Positions 42,245 to 50,484 of a stretch of 64,000 nt of DNA are shown here, piece after piece (the stretch's first letter is position 1; each line of letters starts with the position of its first letter). Both the position numbers and the translations under genes were made by a program. The stretch is from positions 124,001-188,000 of the forward strand of contig NZ_VLNT01000001.1 of the NCBI RefSeq assembly GCF_007421815.1. The letters are read 5' to 3'. The stretch is from Aeromicrobium piscarium (GTDB lineage: Bacteria; Actinomycetota; Actinomycetes; Propionibacteriales; Nocardioidaceae). Below the pieces are notes generated by a model that saw nothing but the letters and a program-made list of their open reading frames with translations, had not been told where the DNA came from and did no database searches.

Positions 42245-42868
42245 TCACGCGACAGGCTTCGACGCGAGGAGCTGAGGCACGCGGGATGTCTCGGCGATGT
42301 GATCTCCGAGCGGTCTGCCCACGCGCAGCGCGATGTCGAGTAGCCGAGCGTGGTCCTGAGCTAGGTCGCGTCCGTGGATCGGCTCGTGATGGGCGATTCG
42401 ATTGCGCAGTCGCCGCATCTCATTCAGTTCCGCGTGCAGCCTCCGGCGACGGACCGGTCCGTCGAAGGCATGGCGGAGAGCGGGTTGCCACAGGCGACGG
42501 TTGTACTCATCGGCGAGAAGGGACCACCAGAAGCCGAAGGGCAACTCTGCCACGACCTTCCCGTGAGACGCGGTGGTCCCGCCCGCTCGGCTCCGGGCGA
42601 TGGCGACCACCGCACGGGACCGTTTCGTGAGACGTGACCGATCGCTCGTCAGCCAGTCGTCCCCCACCCGCTCCTTTGCCGCCCCGTCGAGCGCATTGCG
42701 GAGTCCGACCTCGAGGTAGTGGAGCGATTCGAAGAAGGCTGAGCTGATGGAGGTGTTCCAGTCGTAGAGGGTCAGGGCCTTCGGCCAGTCGCCGGCTGAG
42801 ACGGCGAGGTAAGGATGCATCCGAGCAGGTGAGAGCAGGGCGTGGATCGTCCATGGATCGCGGATCAC
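42245..42868 (-). CDS. Abi-like protein with HEPN motif
   Basis: 207 residues, GTG at 42868 with a GGAG site. It follows the Abi_2/AbiD-F pattern: YDWNTSISSAFFESLHYLEV, then GLRNALD near the middle, and the C-terminal MRRLRNRIAHHEPIHGRDLA. The R-x4-H (RNRIAH) is the HEPN ribonuclease signature. In known systems such proteins cause abortive infection or act as RNA-cutting toxins. There is no antitoxin beside it, so it may be a solitary defence gene. Confidence 0.7.
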   Translation of the reverse strand: MIRDPWTIHALLSPARMHPYLAVSAGDWPKALTLYDWNTSISSAFFESLHYLEVGLRNALDGAAKERVGDDWLTSDRSRLTKRSRAVVAIARSRAGGTTASHGKVVAELPFGFWWSLLADEYNRRLWQPALRHAFDGPVRRRRLHAELNEMRRLRNRIAHHEPIHGRDLAQDHARLLDIALRVGRPLGDHIAETSRVPQLLASKPVA

Positions 42869-43028
42869 GGTGATCTCCTCCGTTGGTCCTGTCTGCTCGG
42901 GAGCGTAGACTTCGACTCAGACAGAGAGCCCCGGGACGAACGGCGTAGCGGCGTCAGCCAGCGAACCCCCCCGGGGCCTCGTCGTTCTCACGGAGGGATG
43001 GTGCTCCCGCCTCGCTGAGCTTCCGGTG

Positions 43029-43034
43029 TACGGT
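43029..43034 (+). promoter_or_regulatory. -10 box TACGGT for the thiamin-precursor transporter operon
   Basis: Transcription is expected near 43041, just before the riboswitch. Between 42869 and 43028 there is only a GC-rich imperfect palindrome (around GCCCCGGG / CCCCGGGGC) and no gene. Confidence 0.45.
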
Positions 43035-43042
43035 GGGTGGCA

Positions 43043-43134
43043 CAACGACAGGGGAGCGCCAAGCAGAGGGCGCTGAGAGTGCGGAGAAGCCGCAGACCCT
43101 TGAACCTGCTCCGGTTAGCACCGGCGAAGGGAGT
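43043..43134 (+). promoter_or_regulatory. TPP riboswitch
   Basis: Conserved THI-box parts in order: CAGGGGAGCGCC (43049-43060), GCGCTGAGAGTGCGG, then AGACCCTTGAACCTGCTCCG, GTTAGCACCGGCGAAGGGAG. The last element is also the ribosome site of ykoE (GAAGGGAG), so TPP binding should hide it. Thus control is most likely at translation: high TPP switches the transporter off. Confidence 0.92.
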
Positions 43135-43138
43135 CACG

Positions 43139-43750
43139 ATGAGTTCTGCAACCCGTTCATCGATCGATCTGCGGTACCGCACCATCGATCTCGTCACCAT
43201 CGCCACCTTGGGCGTCGCCTTCGGCGTCGTCTTCTGGGCCTGGGGCAAGCTCTACGAGCCGATCAGCAATGTCGCGCTGTTCGCCTTCCCGCCCTCCTCG
43301 GCATTCCTCGGCGGCGTGTGGCTGCTCGCGGGCGTGGTCGGCGGCCTGATCATCCGTAAGCCCGGGGCCGCCTTCGCCACCGAGTTCATCGCGGCCGCCG
43401 TGTCCGCGATCATCGTCGGCGGCACGCAGTGGGGGTTCAGCGTCTTCGCCTCCGGTCTCTTCCAGGGGCTCGGCGCCGAGCTGGTCTTCCTGCTGTTCTT
43501 CTACCGGCGGTTCGGCATCGGGGTCGCCGCCCTCGCCGGCGCGATGGCCGCGGCCTTCGAAGCGGTCTACGAGTGGTTCTCGTACTACGCCGACTGGGAT
43601 TTCGGCTACAAGCTCGCGCACCTGGGCTTCTTCGTCGCCTCGGGCGTCCTGGTGGCCGGCGTGGGCGGCTGGGCGTTGACGCGAGCGTTCGCCAAGGCGG
43701 GTGTGCTCGACTCCTTCGCCGCGGGACGCGAGAACACCGTCGAGGTCTAG
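43139..43750 (+). CDS. ykoE: ECF transporter S component YkoE (HMP/thiamin)
   Basis: 203 residues from ATG 43139, fixed by the riboswitch's ribosome site. About six membrane segments. It starts with IDLRYRTIDLVTIATLGVAF, followed by GVVFWAWGKLYEPISNVALF and FPPSSAFLGGVWLLAGVVGG, characteristic of YkoE. It binds the thiamin precursor hydroxymethylpyrimidine or thiamin at the membrane and works with YkoD and YkoC. The preceding TPP riboswitch supports the substrate. Confidence 0.92.
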   Translation: MSSATRSSIDLRYRTIDLVTIATLGVAFGVVFWAWGKLYEPISNVALFAFPPSSAFLGGVWLLAGVVGGLIIRKPGAAFATEFIAAAVSAIIVGGTQWGFSVFASGLFQGLGAELVFLLFFYRRFGIGVAALAGAMAAAFEAVYEWFSYYADWDFGYKLAHLGFFVASGVLVAGVGGWALTRAFAKAGVLDSFAAGRENTVEV

Positions 43751-45124
43751 GTGAGCCGCGGAGCCGCGCGCTTCCGCGGATTCTCCTGGCGCCCGGTCGG
43801 GCGCAAGCGGGCGACGATCGCCGGAGTGGAGCTGAGCATCCGCGCGGGGGAGCGTGTGCTCGTGGTCGGGCCGAGCGGCAGCGGCAAGTCGACCCTGCTG
43901 CACGCGCTGGCCGGTGCCCTCGGCACGACGATCTCCGGAGAGGCGACGGGCGAGGTCGAGGTCGACGGACGGCTCGGGCTCGTCCTGCAGAATCCGGCGG
44001 ATGCGATCGTGGCCGAGCGGATCGGCCGCGATGTCGCGTTCGGGCCGGAGAACCTGGGGCTGCCTCGCGACGAGATCTGGCGTCGGGTCGATGTCGCGCT
44101 CGAGGCGGTGGGGCTGGAATACGACCGGGACCGGTTCGCCTCGGCGTTGTCCGGGGGCGAGCAGCAGCGGCTCGTGCTCGCCGGGGTGCTCGCCACCGAG
44201 CCGGACCTCGTCCTGCTCGACGAACCGACGTCGATGCTCGACTCTGCAACGGCGAGTCAGGTACGCGATGCGGTCATCGGCGCCCTCGGCGACCGGACTC
44301 TGCTCGTGGTGGAGCATCGTTTCGAGCCGTGGCTGGATCACGTGGATCGCGTGGTCGCTCTCGCGCCTGGTGGGACGGTCGCGTTCGACGGCACGGTGGA
44401 GGGGTTCCTCGCATCGAGCGGTCAGCCGGGGCTCTGGATGCCGGGTGCACCGCCGCCCCAGCCCTTCGACGTCCCGCTCGACCTGGTGAAACCGGTCGCC
44501 GATCCCGATCCTGTGGTGGCCCGTGACCTGACGGTCGAGTTGGTGACCCGGACGATCCGCGGATCGCGACGTTCGACCGCGTTGAGCGGCTTCGACGCGC
44601 GAGTCGATCCCGGCCGGGTCCTCGCGGTGACCGGTCCGAGCGGATCTGGCAAGTCGACCGCGCTCGTGGCGATGACGGGTCTGGTGCGTCCGCGGTCGGG
44701 AACGATCGCACCGGACCTCGGCCGCCTCCGCTCGCCTGATCTGGCCCGGCGGATGGGCTGGGTGCCGCAGAATCCGGAACTCGGGTTCTTGACGACCTCG
44801 GTGCGTGAGGAGATCTCGAGGACGGCGACGGCCCTGGGAGCATCGGTCGACGTCGACGCGCTGCTCGAGCTGGTGGGATTGGCGCGTCTCGGGCCCTCGC
44901 ATCCCTATCGATTGTCCGGTGGTGAGCAGCGACGCCTGGCGATGATCAGCGCGCTCGCACACCGGCCCGGGCTCGTGGCGCTCGACGAGCCGACGGTCGG
45001 GCAGGATCGCGACACCTGGGCGATGGTGACCGGCTGGTACACGGCCGCCGCCCGCGCCGGCGCCGCGGTCGCGCTCGCCACCCACGATCCAGATGCTCCC
45101 CGCGACATGGAGGTGGTCCTGTGA
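43751..45124 (+). CDS. ykoD: ECF transporter duplicated ATPase YkoD
   Basis: 457 residues, GTG directly after the ykoE stop. Two fused ABC ATPase domains: Walker A VVGPSGSGKSTLLHALAG (residues ~35-52) and VTGPSGSGKSTALVAMTG (~293-310); signature motifs LSGGEQQRLVLAG and LSGGEQRRLAMIS; Walker B LVLLDEPTSML and LVALDEPTVGQ. It powers uptake through YkoC/YkoE. The stop overlaps a bridging ORF (GTGA) instead of ykoC itself. Confidence 0.93.
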   Translation: MSRGAARFRGFSWRPVGRKRATIAGVELSIRAGERVLVVGPSGSGKSTLLHALAGALGTTISGEATGEVEVDGRLGLVLQNPADAIVAERIGRDVAFGPENLGLPRDEIWRRVDVALEAVGLEYDRDRFASALSGGEQQRLVLAGVLATEPDLVLLDEPTSMLDSATASQVRDAVIGALGDRTLLVVEHRFEPWLDHVDRVVALAPGGTVAFDGTVEGFLASSGQPGLWMPGAPPPQPFDVPLDLVKPVADPDPVVARDLTVELVTRTIRGSRRSTALSGFDARVDPGRVLAVTGPSGSGKSTALVAMTGLVRPRSGTIAPDLGRLRSPDLARRMGWVPQNPELGFLTTSVREEISRTATALGASVDVDALLELVGLARLGPSHPYRLSGGEQRRLAMISALAHRPGLVALDEPTVGQDRDTWAMVTGWYTAAARAGAAVALATHDPDAPRDMEVVL

Positions 45125-45294
45125 TCGTCCTCGCCGATGCCCGCCCCGAGACGCGGGATGTGACTCCGTGGTCGTCCTGGCGACCGTCGAGTCACATCCT
45201 CCGTCGGCTCGCTGCGGACGATTGGATTCCGTGGTCGCTATCGCTGCCACGGAGTCACATCTTCGGTCCGCTGACGCGGGGGTGGGGGTCATGA
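45121..45294 (+). CDS. 57-residue ORF bridging ykoD and ykoC, made of repeat DNA
   Basis: GTG 45121 (overlapping the ykoD stop as GTGA) to TGA 45294 (overlapping the ykoC start as ATGA). The product contains the same motif twice, DVTPWSSWRPSSHILR and DWIPWSLSLPRSHIFG, because it reads through two family-2 palindromes. It probably has no function as a protein; it lets ribosomes pass from ykoD to ykoC. Confidence 0.4.
   Translation: MIVLADARPETRDVTPWSSWRPSSHILRRLAADDWIPWSLSLPRSHIFGPLTRGWGS
45156..45264. repeat. two palindromic repeats of family 2 inside the ykoEDC operon
   Basis: First copy about 45156-45206: left GGATGTGACTCCGTGGTCG, right CGACCGTCGAGTCACATCC. Second copy about 45212-45264: left GATTGGATTCCGTGGTCGC, right GCCACGGAGTCACATCTTC. 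Both belong to the family of the copy at 34215. Confidence 0.8.
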
Positions 45295-45992
45295 GGGCGT
45301 GGGTGACGCGGGTGAACCCGCTGGTGCTGCTGGCGGTCGGCGCCTGCTCGCTGATCGGCTCGTTCGCGATCCGCTCGCTGCCGACCGCGCTGACCGCGGT
45401 CGGGGCCTACGCGGTGGCGGCGCTCCTGTTGTTGCCGACGTGGCGATATCCGCTGCTCTGTCTAGCGTTCTCGGGTTTCGCGGCGGCGACGATCGTCTAC
45501 TCGACCTGGCGCCTCGGAGGCCAGGACACCGAGACCGCCGTGGTCGCGGGCCTGCGTATCCTCGTGCTCGCCTGGCCCGGCTCGGTGGTGGTCGGCTTCC
45601 TCGATCCGGGCCGTCTCGGTGACTACGCTGCTCAGACCCTGCGGCTGCCCGCCCGACCAGTGGCGGCGTTCTCAGCGGCGCTCCAGCGCTTCGCCGGATT
45701 CGCGCAGACCTGGACCGATCTCGAGCGCACCCGCCGCGCTCGCGGCGTCGCCCCAGGGCGGAATCCGGTCGCGATGACGAGATACAGCGGCTCGATGGGC
45801 TTCGCGCTGTTGGTGCAGGCGCTGCGGGGCGCATCGTCATCGTCGATCGCGATGGACGCCCGCGGCTTCGCCTCGGCGAGAACCCGCACCTGGGCCGAGC
45901 CCGCCACCTGGACCAGGCTCGACCTCGCCGGCCTCACCCTCGCAGCAGTCCTCGGCGCCCTCCCCATCGTGCTCTACGCGTTGGGTTCGTAG
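45291..45992 (+). CDS. ykoC: ECF transporter T component YkoC
   Basis: 233 residues from ATG 45291. Five to six membrane segments (VNPLVLLAVGACSLIGSFAI, LTAVGAYAVAALLLLP, ILVLAWPGSVVVGFLD). The T-component coupling helices have the conserved Ala-Arg-Gly pattern: RRARGVAPG (residues ~149-157) and AMDARGFAS (~184-192), which dock on the ATPases. It completes the thiamin-precursor transporter. Confidence 0.9.
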   Translation: MRAWVTRVNPLVLLAVGACSLIGSFAIRSLPTALTAVGAYAVAALLLLPTWRYPLLCLAFSGFAAATIVYSTWRLGGQDTETAVVAGLRILVLAWPGSVVVGFLDPGRLGDYAAQTLRLPARPVAAFSAALQRFAGFAQTWTDLERTRRARGVAPGRNPVAMTRYSGSMGFALLVQALRGASSSSIAMDARGFASARTRTWAEPATWTRLDLAGLTLAAVLGALPIVLYALGS

Positions 45993-46076
45993 ACACCCCG
46001 GCATCGGGTAGACGCCGAGAACGCACCCGCCGGATGAGACCTGTTCGGCGGACGACGATGGTGGGAGACTAGGAAC

Positions 46077-46382
46077 ATGAGTGCGGCCGCCCCTCTCGAC
46101 CTCGCGGCGATCAGGCGCGCCTGTGAGCGCCACGGGGTGCGACGACTTCGACTGTTCGGGTCGGCACTCTCGGATCGTTTCGACCCAGCGCGCAGCGACA
46201 TCGACTTCCTGGTGGATTTCTTCCCCGGCCGGGGCGATGCGTTCGGCGACTACTTCGGACTACGGGAGGAGTTGGTCGATATCACCGGCCGTGAGGTTGA
46301 TCTGGTGGTTGCTCGCTCCGTACGGAATCCGTACTTCAAGGCCTCCGTCTTGGAGACCGCGAAGGACGTCTATGCGGCGTGA
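46077..46382 (+). CDS. mntA: MntA-type nucleotidyltransferase antitoxin
   Basis: 101 residues. Minimal nucleotidyltransferase: RLRLFGSALSDRFDPARSDI then DFLVDFFPG gives GSALSDRFDPARSDIDFLV, with the G-S and D-x-D catalytic residues, and VDLVVARSVRNPYFK after. In known systems MntA adds AMP to a Tyr of HepT and so silences it. It overlaps hepT by 11 nt. A GAGACT element 6 nt before the ATG may be the -10 box. Confidence 0.88.
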   Translation: MSAAAPLDLAAIRRACERHGVRRLRLFGSALSDRFDPARSDIDFLVDFFPGRGDAFGDYFGLREELVDITGREVDLVVARSVRNPYFKASVLETAKDVYAA

Positions 46383-46728
46383 GTCGCCGGCCCACGTCTG
46401 GGATGCCGTCGAATCCGCCACTGCGGTCCGTACGTTCGTCGCGGGTAGGACGGAGTCTGAGTTCCTGAGCGATCTGTTGCTGCGTTCCGCCGTGGAACGG
46501 CAGCTCGAGATCCTCGGCGAGGCGTTGAATCGGCTCCGTCAGATCGATCCGGAGACGGCGACGCGGATACCCGACCTCAGACGGATCATCGGGATGCGCA
46601 ACGTGATCGCCCACGAGTACGGGACCGTCGACTATGAGATCGTGTGGTCCGCGGTCACCACGCGTGTTCCCGAGCTGATCGGATTCCTGCAGTCTCTGTT
46701 GGAGGAAGCGCCAACCACACTGGAATGA
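46372..46728 (+). CDS. hepT: HepT-type HEPN ribonuclease toxin
   Basis: 118 residues from ATG 46372 overlapping mntA. Helical HEPN domain (DUF86) ending in GMRNVIAHEYGTVDYEIVWS, which carries R-x4-H-x-Y (RNVIAHEY). The Arg and His form the RNase site, and the Tyr is the residue AMPylated by MntA in the characterised Shewanella system. Upstream VERQLEILGEALNRLRQID is the usual DUF86 helix. Likely a stabilisation or anti-phage module. Confidence 0.9.
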   Translation: MRRESPAHVWDAVESATAVRTFVAGRTESEFLSDLLLRSAVERQLEILGEALNRLRQIDPETATRIPDLRRIIGMRNVIAHEYGTVDYEIVWSAVTTRVPELIGFLQSLLEEAPTTLE

Positions 46729-46737
46729 TCGCGGTGA

Positions 46738-46795
46738 CTTTTGCCGGGTTGTGGCCCCGACACGCCGAGTCCCGGGGGTCATAACCCGGCAAAAG
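46738..46795. terminator. 21-bp inverted repeat between convergent hepT and typA
   Basis: CTTTTGCCGGGTTGTGGCCC (46738-46757) and GGGTCATAACCCGGCAAAAG (46776-46795), differing at two G-U compatible positions. It lies between hepT and typA and can act as a terminator in both directions. The size and wobble pattern resemble the mobile palindromes elsewhere in the window. Confidence 0.7.
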
Positions 46796-46816
46796 GTGGC
46801 CCCGGAGGGGCGGACC

Positions 46817-48682
46817 CTAGCCCCGCTTGCGGGAGGCGCGGGCGCGGTCGCCAGCGTTGAGGATGACCTTGCGGATCCGCACATTGGTGGGCGTGATCTC
46901 GACGCACTCGTCCTCGCGGCAGAACTCCAGGCTCTGCTCCAGCGACAGCTTCTTCGGCGGGATGAGCTTCTCGAAGTTGTCCGAGGTCGCCGAGCGGATA
47001 TTGGTCTGCTTCTTCTCCTTGGTGATGTTGACGTCCATATCGTCATCACGGGAGTTCTCGCCCACGATCATGCCCTCGTAGACCTCGGTACCCGGCTCCA
47101 CGAACAGCGTCCCGCGCTCCTGCAGCGAGGTCATCGCGTACGACGAGGCCGCGCCCGCGCGGTCGGCCACCAGCGAGCCGGACGGACGCGTGGAGATCTC
47201 GCCGAACCACGGCTCATAGCCCTCGAACACATGGTTCGCGATGCCGGTGCCGCGGGTATCGGTCAGGAACTCGGTACGGAAGCCGATGAGGCCGCGCGAG
47301 GGCACCAGGAACTCCATGCGCACCCAGCCGGTGCCGTGGTTGACCATCTGCTCCATCCGGCCCTTGCGCACCGCGAGCAGCTGCGTGACGGTGCCGAGAT
47401 AGTCCTCGGGGATGTCGATGGTGAGCCGCTCGACCGGTTCGTGCAGCTTGCCGTCGACCTCGCGGGTGACCACCTGCGGCTTGCCGACGGTCAGCTCGAA
47501 GCCCTCGCGGCGCATCTGCTCGACGAGGATCGCGAGCGCCAGCTCACCACGACCCTGCACCTCCCACGCGTCCGGACGGTCGGTGGGCAGCACGCGGATC
47601 GAGACATTGCCGATGAGCTCGGCGTCGAGGCGGTCCTTGACGAGTCGCGCGGTGACCTTGGTGCCCTTCTCGCGTCCGGACAGCGGCGACGTGTTGGTGC
47701 CGATCGTCATCGAGATCGCCGGCTCGTCGACCGAGATGAGCGGCAGCGCCACCGGGTTCTCCGGATCGGCCAGCGTCTCACCGATCATGATCTCGGGGAT
47801 GCCCGCGATCGCGACGATATCGCCGGGGCCGGCCTTCTCACCGGGCTTGCGCTCCAGCGCCTCGGTCACCAGCAGCTCGGTGATCTTGACCCGGCTGACG
47901 CTGCCGTCGCGCTTCATCCACGCGACCTGCTGGCCCTTGTTCAGCTCGCCGTTCTTGACGCGCACGAGCGCGAGGCGGCCGAGGAAGGGCGAGGAGTCGA
48001 GGTTGGTGACGTGGGCCTGGAGCGGCGCGCCCTCGTCGTACTCAGGTGCCGGGACGTAGTCCATGATCGTCTGGAACAGCGGGATCAGGTTGTCGTTCTC
48101 GGGCAGTCCGCCGTCGGCCGGCTGCTCGGTCGAGGCGCGACCGGCCTTCGCCGAGGCGTAGACGACCGGGAAGTCGAGGGCGTCGTCGGCCGCGTCCTCG
48201 GGCAGCAGGTCCATGAACAGCTCATAGGCCTCGTCGACGACCTCGCTGATGCGGGCATCGGGACGGTCGACCTTGTTGACCACGAGGATCACCGGCATCT
48301 TGGCCGTCAGCGCCTTGCGCAGCACAAAGCGCGTCTGCGGCAGCGGGCCCTCCGAGGCATCGACCAGCAGCACGACCGCGTCGACCATCGACAGACCGCG
48401 CTCCACCTCGCCGCCGAAGTCGGCGTGGCCGGGGGTGTCGATGATGTTGATCGTGACGCCGCCCTCGGCACCGGGTCCCTCGTAGCGGACGGCGGTGTTC
48501 TTCGCGAGAATCGTGATGCCCTTCTCGCGTTCGAGGTCGCCGGAGTCCATGACCCGTTCGGTCACTTCCTGGTGTTCGGCGTAGGCGCCCTGCTGCTGCA
48601 GCATCGCGTCGACGAGGGTGGTCTTGCCGTGGTCGACGTGGGCGACGATGGCGACATTGCGGAGGTCAGAGCGTGTGGGCAC
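46817..48682 (-). CDS. typA: ribosome-associated GTPase TypA/BipA
   Basis: 621 residues, GTG at 48682 with a leaderless -10 box. Translational GTPase motifs: [17 protein letters not shown] (G1), EREKGITI (G2), [12 protein letters not shown] (G3) and [13 protein letters not shown] (G4). The C-terminal TypA-specific domain ends [20 protein letters not shown] and a basic RARASRKRG tail. It binds 70S ribosomes and supports growth at low temperature or stress. The single-gene unit is convergent with mntA-hepT. Confidence 0.95.
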   Translation of the reverse strand: MPTRSDLRNVAIVAHVDHGKTTLVDAMLQQQGAYAEHQEVTERVMDSGDLEREKGITILAKNTAVRYEGPGAEGGVTINIIDTPGHADFGGEVERGLSMVDAVVLLVDASEGPLPQTRFVLRKALTAKMPVILVVNKVDRPDARISEVVDEAYELFMDLLPEDAADDALDFPVVYASAKAGRASTEQPADGGLPENDNLIPLFQTIMDYVPAPEYDEGAPLQAHVTNLDSSPFLGRLALVRVKNGELNKGQQVAWMKRDGSVSRVKITELLVTEALERKPGEKAGPGDIVAIAGIPEIMIGETLADPENPVALPLISVDEPAISMTIGTNTSPLSGREKGTKVTARLVKDRLDAELIGNVSIRVLPTDRPDAWEVQGRGELALAILVEQMRREGFELTVGKPQVVTREVDGKLHEPVERLTIDIPEDYLGTVTQLLAVRKGRMEQMVNHGTGWVRMEFLVPSRGLIGFRTEFLTDTRGTGIANHVFEGYEPWFGEISTRPSGSLVADRAGAASSYAMTSLQERGTLFVEPGTEVYEGMIVGENSRDDDMDVNITKEKKQTNIRSATSDNFEKLIPPKKLSLEQSLEFCREDECVEITPTNVRIRKVILNAGDRARASRKRG

Positions 48683-48688
48683 TCAGAA

Positions 48689-48694
48689 ATCTTA
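48689..48694 (-). promoter_or_regulatory. -10 box TAAGAT for typA
   Basis: On the minus strand TAAGAT ends 6 nt before the GTG at 48682. Confidence 0.55.
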
Positions 48695-48760
48695 TGTCGG
48701 GCTGTCGAATTCTCCGACGTCGCACCGTCACAGTGGTGACCGATGAGGAAAGGAACGACC

Positions 48761-49120
48761 ATGACCACGCACTACATGATCCTCTTGCCGGGCGGTGAGG
48801 ACGCCTGGAAGCAGATGACCGCCGAGCAGCGCGAGGTGGCATATCAGCGGCACCGCGACTTCGCCGAGCAGCTCACGGCCCGAGGGCACGAGATCACCGG
48901 AGGGGCCGAGCTGGAGCACTCCGAGCATGCCCGAGTCGTCCGGGCCGAAGGTGACGGCCATGTCGTCACCCAGGGCCCGTATACCGAGACGACCGAGCAA
49001 CTGAGCGGGTTCTACCTGGTGGCCACCGATGATCTCGACGACCTCCTCGACGTGTGCCGGTTGATGGCCTACGACGGCGGTGTCGCGGAGGTCAGACGCC
49101 TCCTCGACGAGGAGTCCTGA
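48761..49120 (+). CDS. YCII-domain (DGPF-type) protein paired with an ECF42 sigma factor
   Basis: 119 residues from ATG 48761 behind GAGGAAAGGAACG. MTTHYMILLPGGEDAWKQMT is followed by VTQGPYTETTEQLSGFYLVA and TDDLDDLLDVCRLMAYDGGV. The family hallmark DGPF/Y is QGPY here. YCII proteins are the standard neighbours of ECF42 sigma factors and may signal to them or act as small enzymes; the function is unproven. Confidence 0.85.
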   Translation: MTTHYMILLPGGEDAWKQMTAEQREVAYQRHRDFAEQLTARGHEITGGAELEHSEHARVVRAEGDGHVVTQGPYTETTEQLSGFYLVATDDLDDLLDVCRLMAYDGGVAEVRRLLDEES

Positions 49121-49136
49121 GCAGGCGGCCGAGCTG

Positions 49137-50366
49137 ATGGACGAGCAGGCGGTCGAGCGCGCCTGGCGCGAGCACTGGTCCAGGCTGTTGGCGCTCCTCA
49201 CCGCCCGGTTCGAGCGGGTCGATCTCGCCGAGGACGCCCTTGCCGAGGCCTTCGCCGCCGCGGCGCGTACGTGGCCGGCGGACGGGACGCCCTCGTCTCC
49301 GGCCGCGTGGCTGCATCGTGTGGCGCAGCGGGAGGCGATCGACCGGCTGCGGAGCGAGGTGGCCGGCCATCGGGCGCTGGCGCGCGCCGCCGACCTGCTG
49401 ACCGAGCGGTGCTCCGATGAGCTTCCGGAGGCCGTCGATGATGAGATGCTGCGGCTGATCTTCCTCGCCTGTCACCCGCAGGTGCCGCACCATGCCCAGG
49501 CCGCTCTCGCCCTGCGATGGGTGCTCGGGCTGCGCACCGAGCGGATCGCCGGACTCTTCGCGATCTCCACCCCGACGATGGCGGCCCGCCTCACCCGGGC
49601 GCGACAGCGTGCGGTCGCTGCTCCGGATGGTCTCTCCCTGCCGTGGGGCGCCGCACTCGATGAGCGTCTCGCGGGTGTCCTGCGGACGATCCACCTGTTC
49701 TTCACCAGCGGTTACGCCCCCGATGAGGGCGAGGAGGTGGTGCGGCCGTCGATCTGTGCCGAGGCCGTGCGTCTCGTGGCGGTGCTCGACGACCTGCTGC
49801 CCGGGCGCACGGACATCCGAGCGTTGCGGTCGCTCCTGGAACTCCAGCATGCGCGCCGGGAGGCACGGGTCGATGCCGCCGGCGACCTCGTCCTCCTCGC
49901 CGACCAGGACCGTGAGCGGTGGAAGCATGCGGAGATCGATACCGCGATGACCCGGCTGCTGACCTTGGGACCCGACACAGGTCTCGCCGAGGAGCTGCGT
50001 CTCCAGGCCTTGATCGCGGGCGTCCACGCCGTCGCCCCCAGCGAGCAGCAGACCGATAGACGGTTGCTGCTGGTCTTCTACGACCGGTTGTGCGCGCTGA
50101 GCGGCGACGATCCGGTGGTTCGTCTCAATCGCGCGGTGGTCCACGCGCGCGTGCACGGGGCGCGTCGAGCGCTCGCCGAGCTGGGTGAGGTCGAGCCGCG
50201 CGACCACCGGATGCTCGGGGCTCTCGCGGAGCTCAGGGTCGATGCGGGCGAGACCGATCGTGCTCGCGAGCTGTTCGGACGGGCTGCCGCGACGTGCGGG
50301 TGCGCTCCGCTGCGTCGCCACTATCGCCGCAGAGCCACGGAGCAACCGCGCGTCGCGGACCGATGA
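49137..50366 (+). CDS. ECF42-type RNA polymerase sigma factor with C-terminal extension
   Basis: 409 residues from ATG 49137; earlier starts exist inside the YCII gene. Region 2 (~8-75): RVDLAEDALAEAFAAAARTW and PAAWLHRVAQREAIDRLRSE. Region 4 (~125-175): ALALRWVLGLRTERIAGLFA, then ISTPTMAARLTRARQR. A ~220-residue TPR-like extension follows (DDPVVRLNRAVVHARVHGAR), as in ECF42 factors, which replace an anti-sigma factor by this domain. Coupled to the YCII gene. Confidence 0.88.
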   Translation: MDEQAVERAWREHWSRLLALLTARFERVDLAEDALAEAFAAAARTWPADGTPSSPAAWLHRVAQREAIDRLRSEVAGHRALARAADLLTERCSDELPEAVDDEMLRLIFLACHPQVPHHAQAALALRWVLGLRTERIAGLFAISTPTMAARLTRARQRAVAAPDGLSLPWGAALDERLAGVLRTIHLFFTSGYAPDEGEEVVRPSICAEAVRLVAVLDDLLPGRTDIRALRSLLELQHARREARVDAAGDLVLLADQDRERWKHAEIDTAMTRLLTLGPDTGLAEELRLQALIAGVHAVAPSEQQTDRRLLLVFYDRLCALSGDDPVVRLNRAVVHARVHGARRALAELGEVEPRDHRMLGALAELRVDAGETDRARELFGRAAATCGCAPLRRHYRRRATEQPRVADR

Positions 50367-50411
50367 TGATGCGTGACGGTTGCCATGGCTGTCCCAACGC
50401 ATCATCATCGG
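50360..50411. repeat. perfect 15-bp inverted repeat upstream of the MarR gene
   Basis: CCGATGATGATGCGT (50360-50374) and ACGCATCATCATCGG (50397-50411), spacer 22 nt. The left arm overlaps the sigma-factor stop codon. It lies about 60 bp upstream of the MarR promoter, so it may be a terminator, or an operator for the regulator. Confidence 0.7.
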
Positions 50412-50472
50412 TTACCACCGGGATGCTCACGCAGTGGCAAAGATCACGCTACCGAGACAGTTGCATGAGCGT

Positions 50473-50478
50473 TACTAT
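50473..50478 (+). promoter_or_regulatory. -10 box TACTAT for the MarR/MFS operon
   Basis: TACTAT ends 6 nt before the GTG at 50485. Confidence 0.55.
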
Positions 50479-50484
50479 CTGGGA

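Noticed and set aside
46751-48739. 662-codon plus-strand frame opposite typA
   Set aside because: Antisense shadow of typA; Arg/His/Asp-rich with no recognisable domain.
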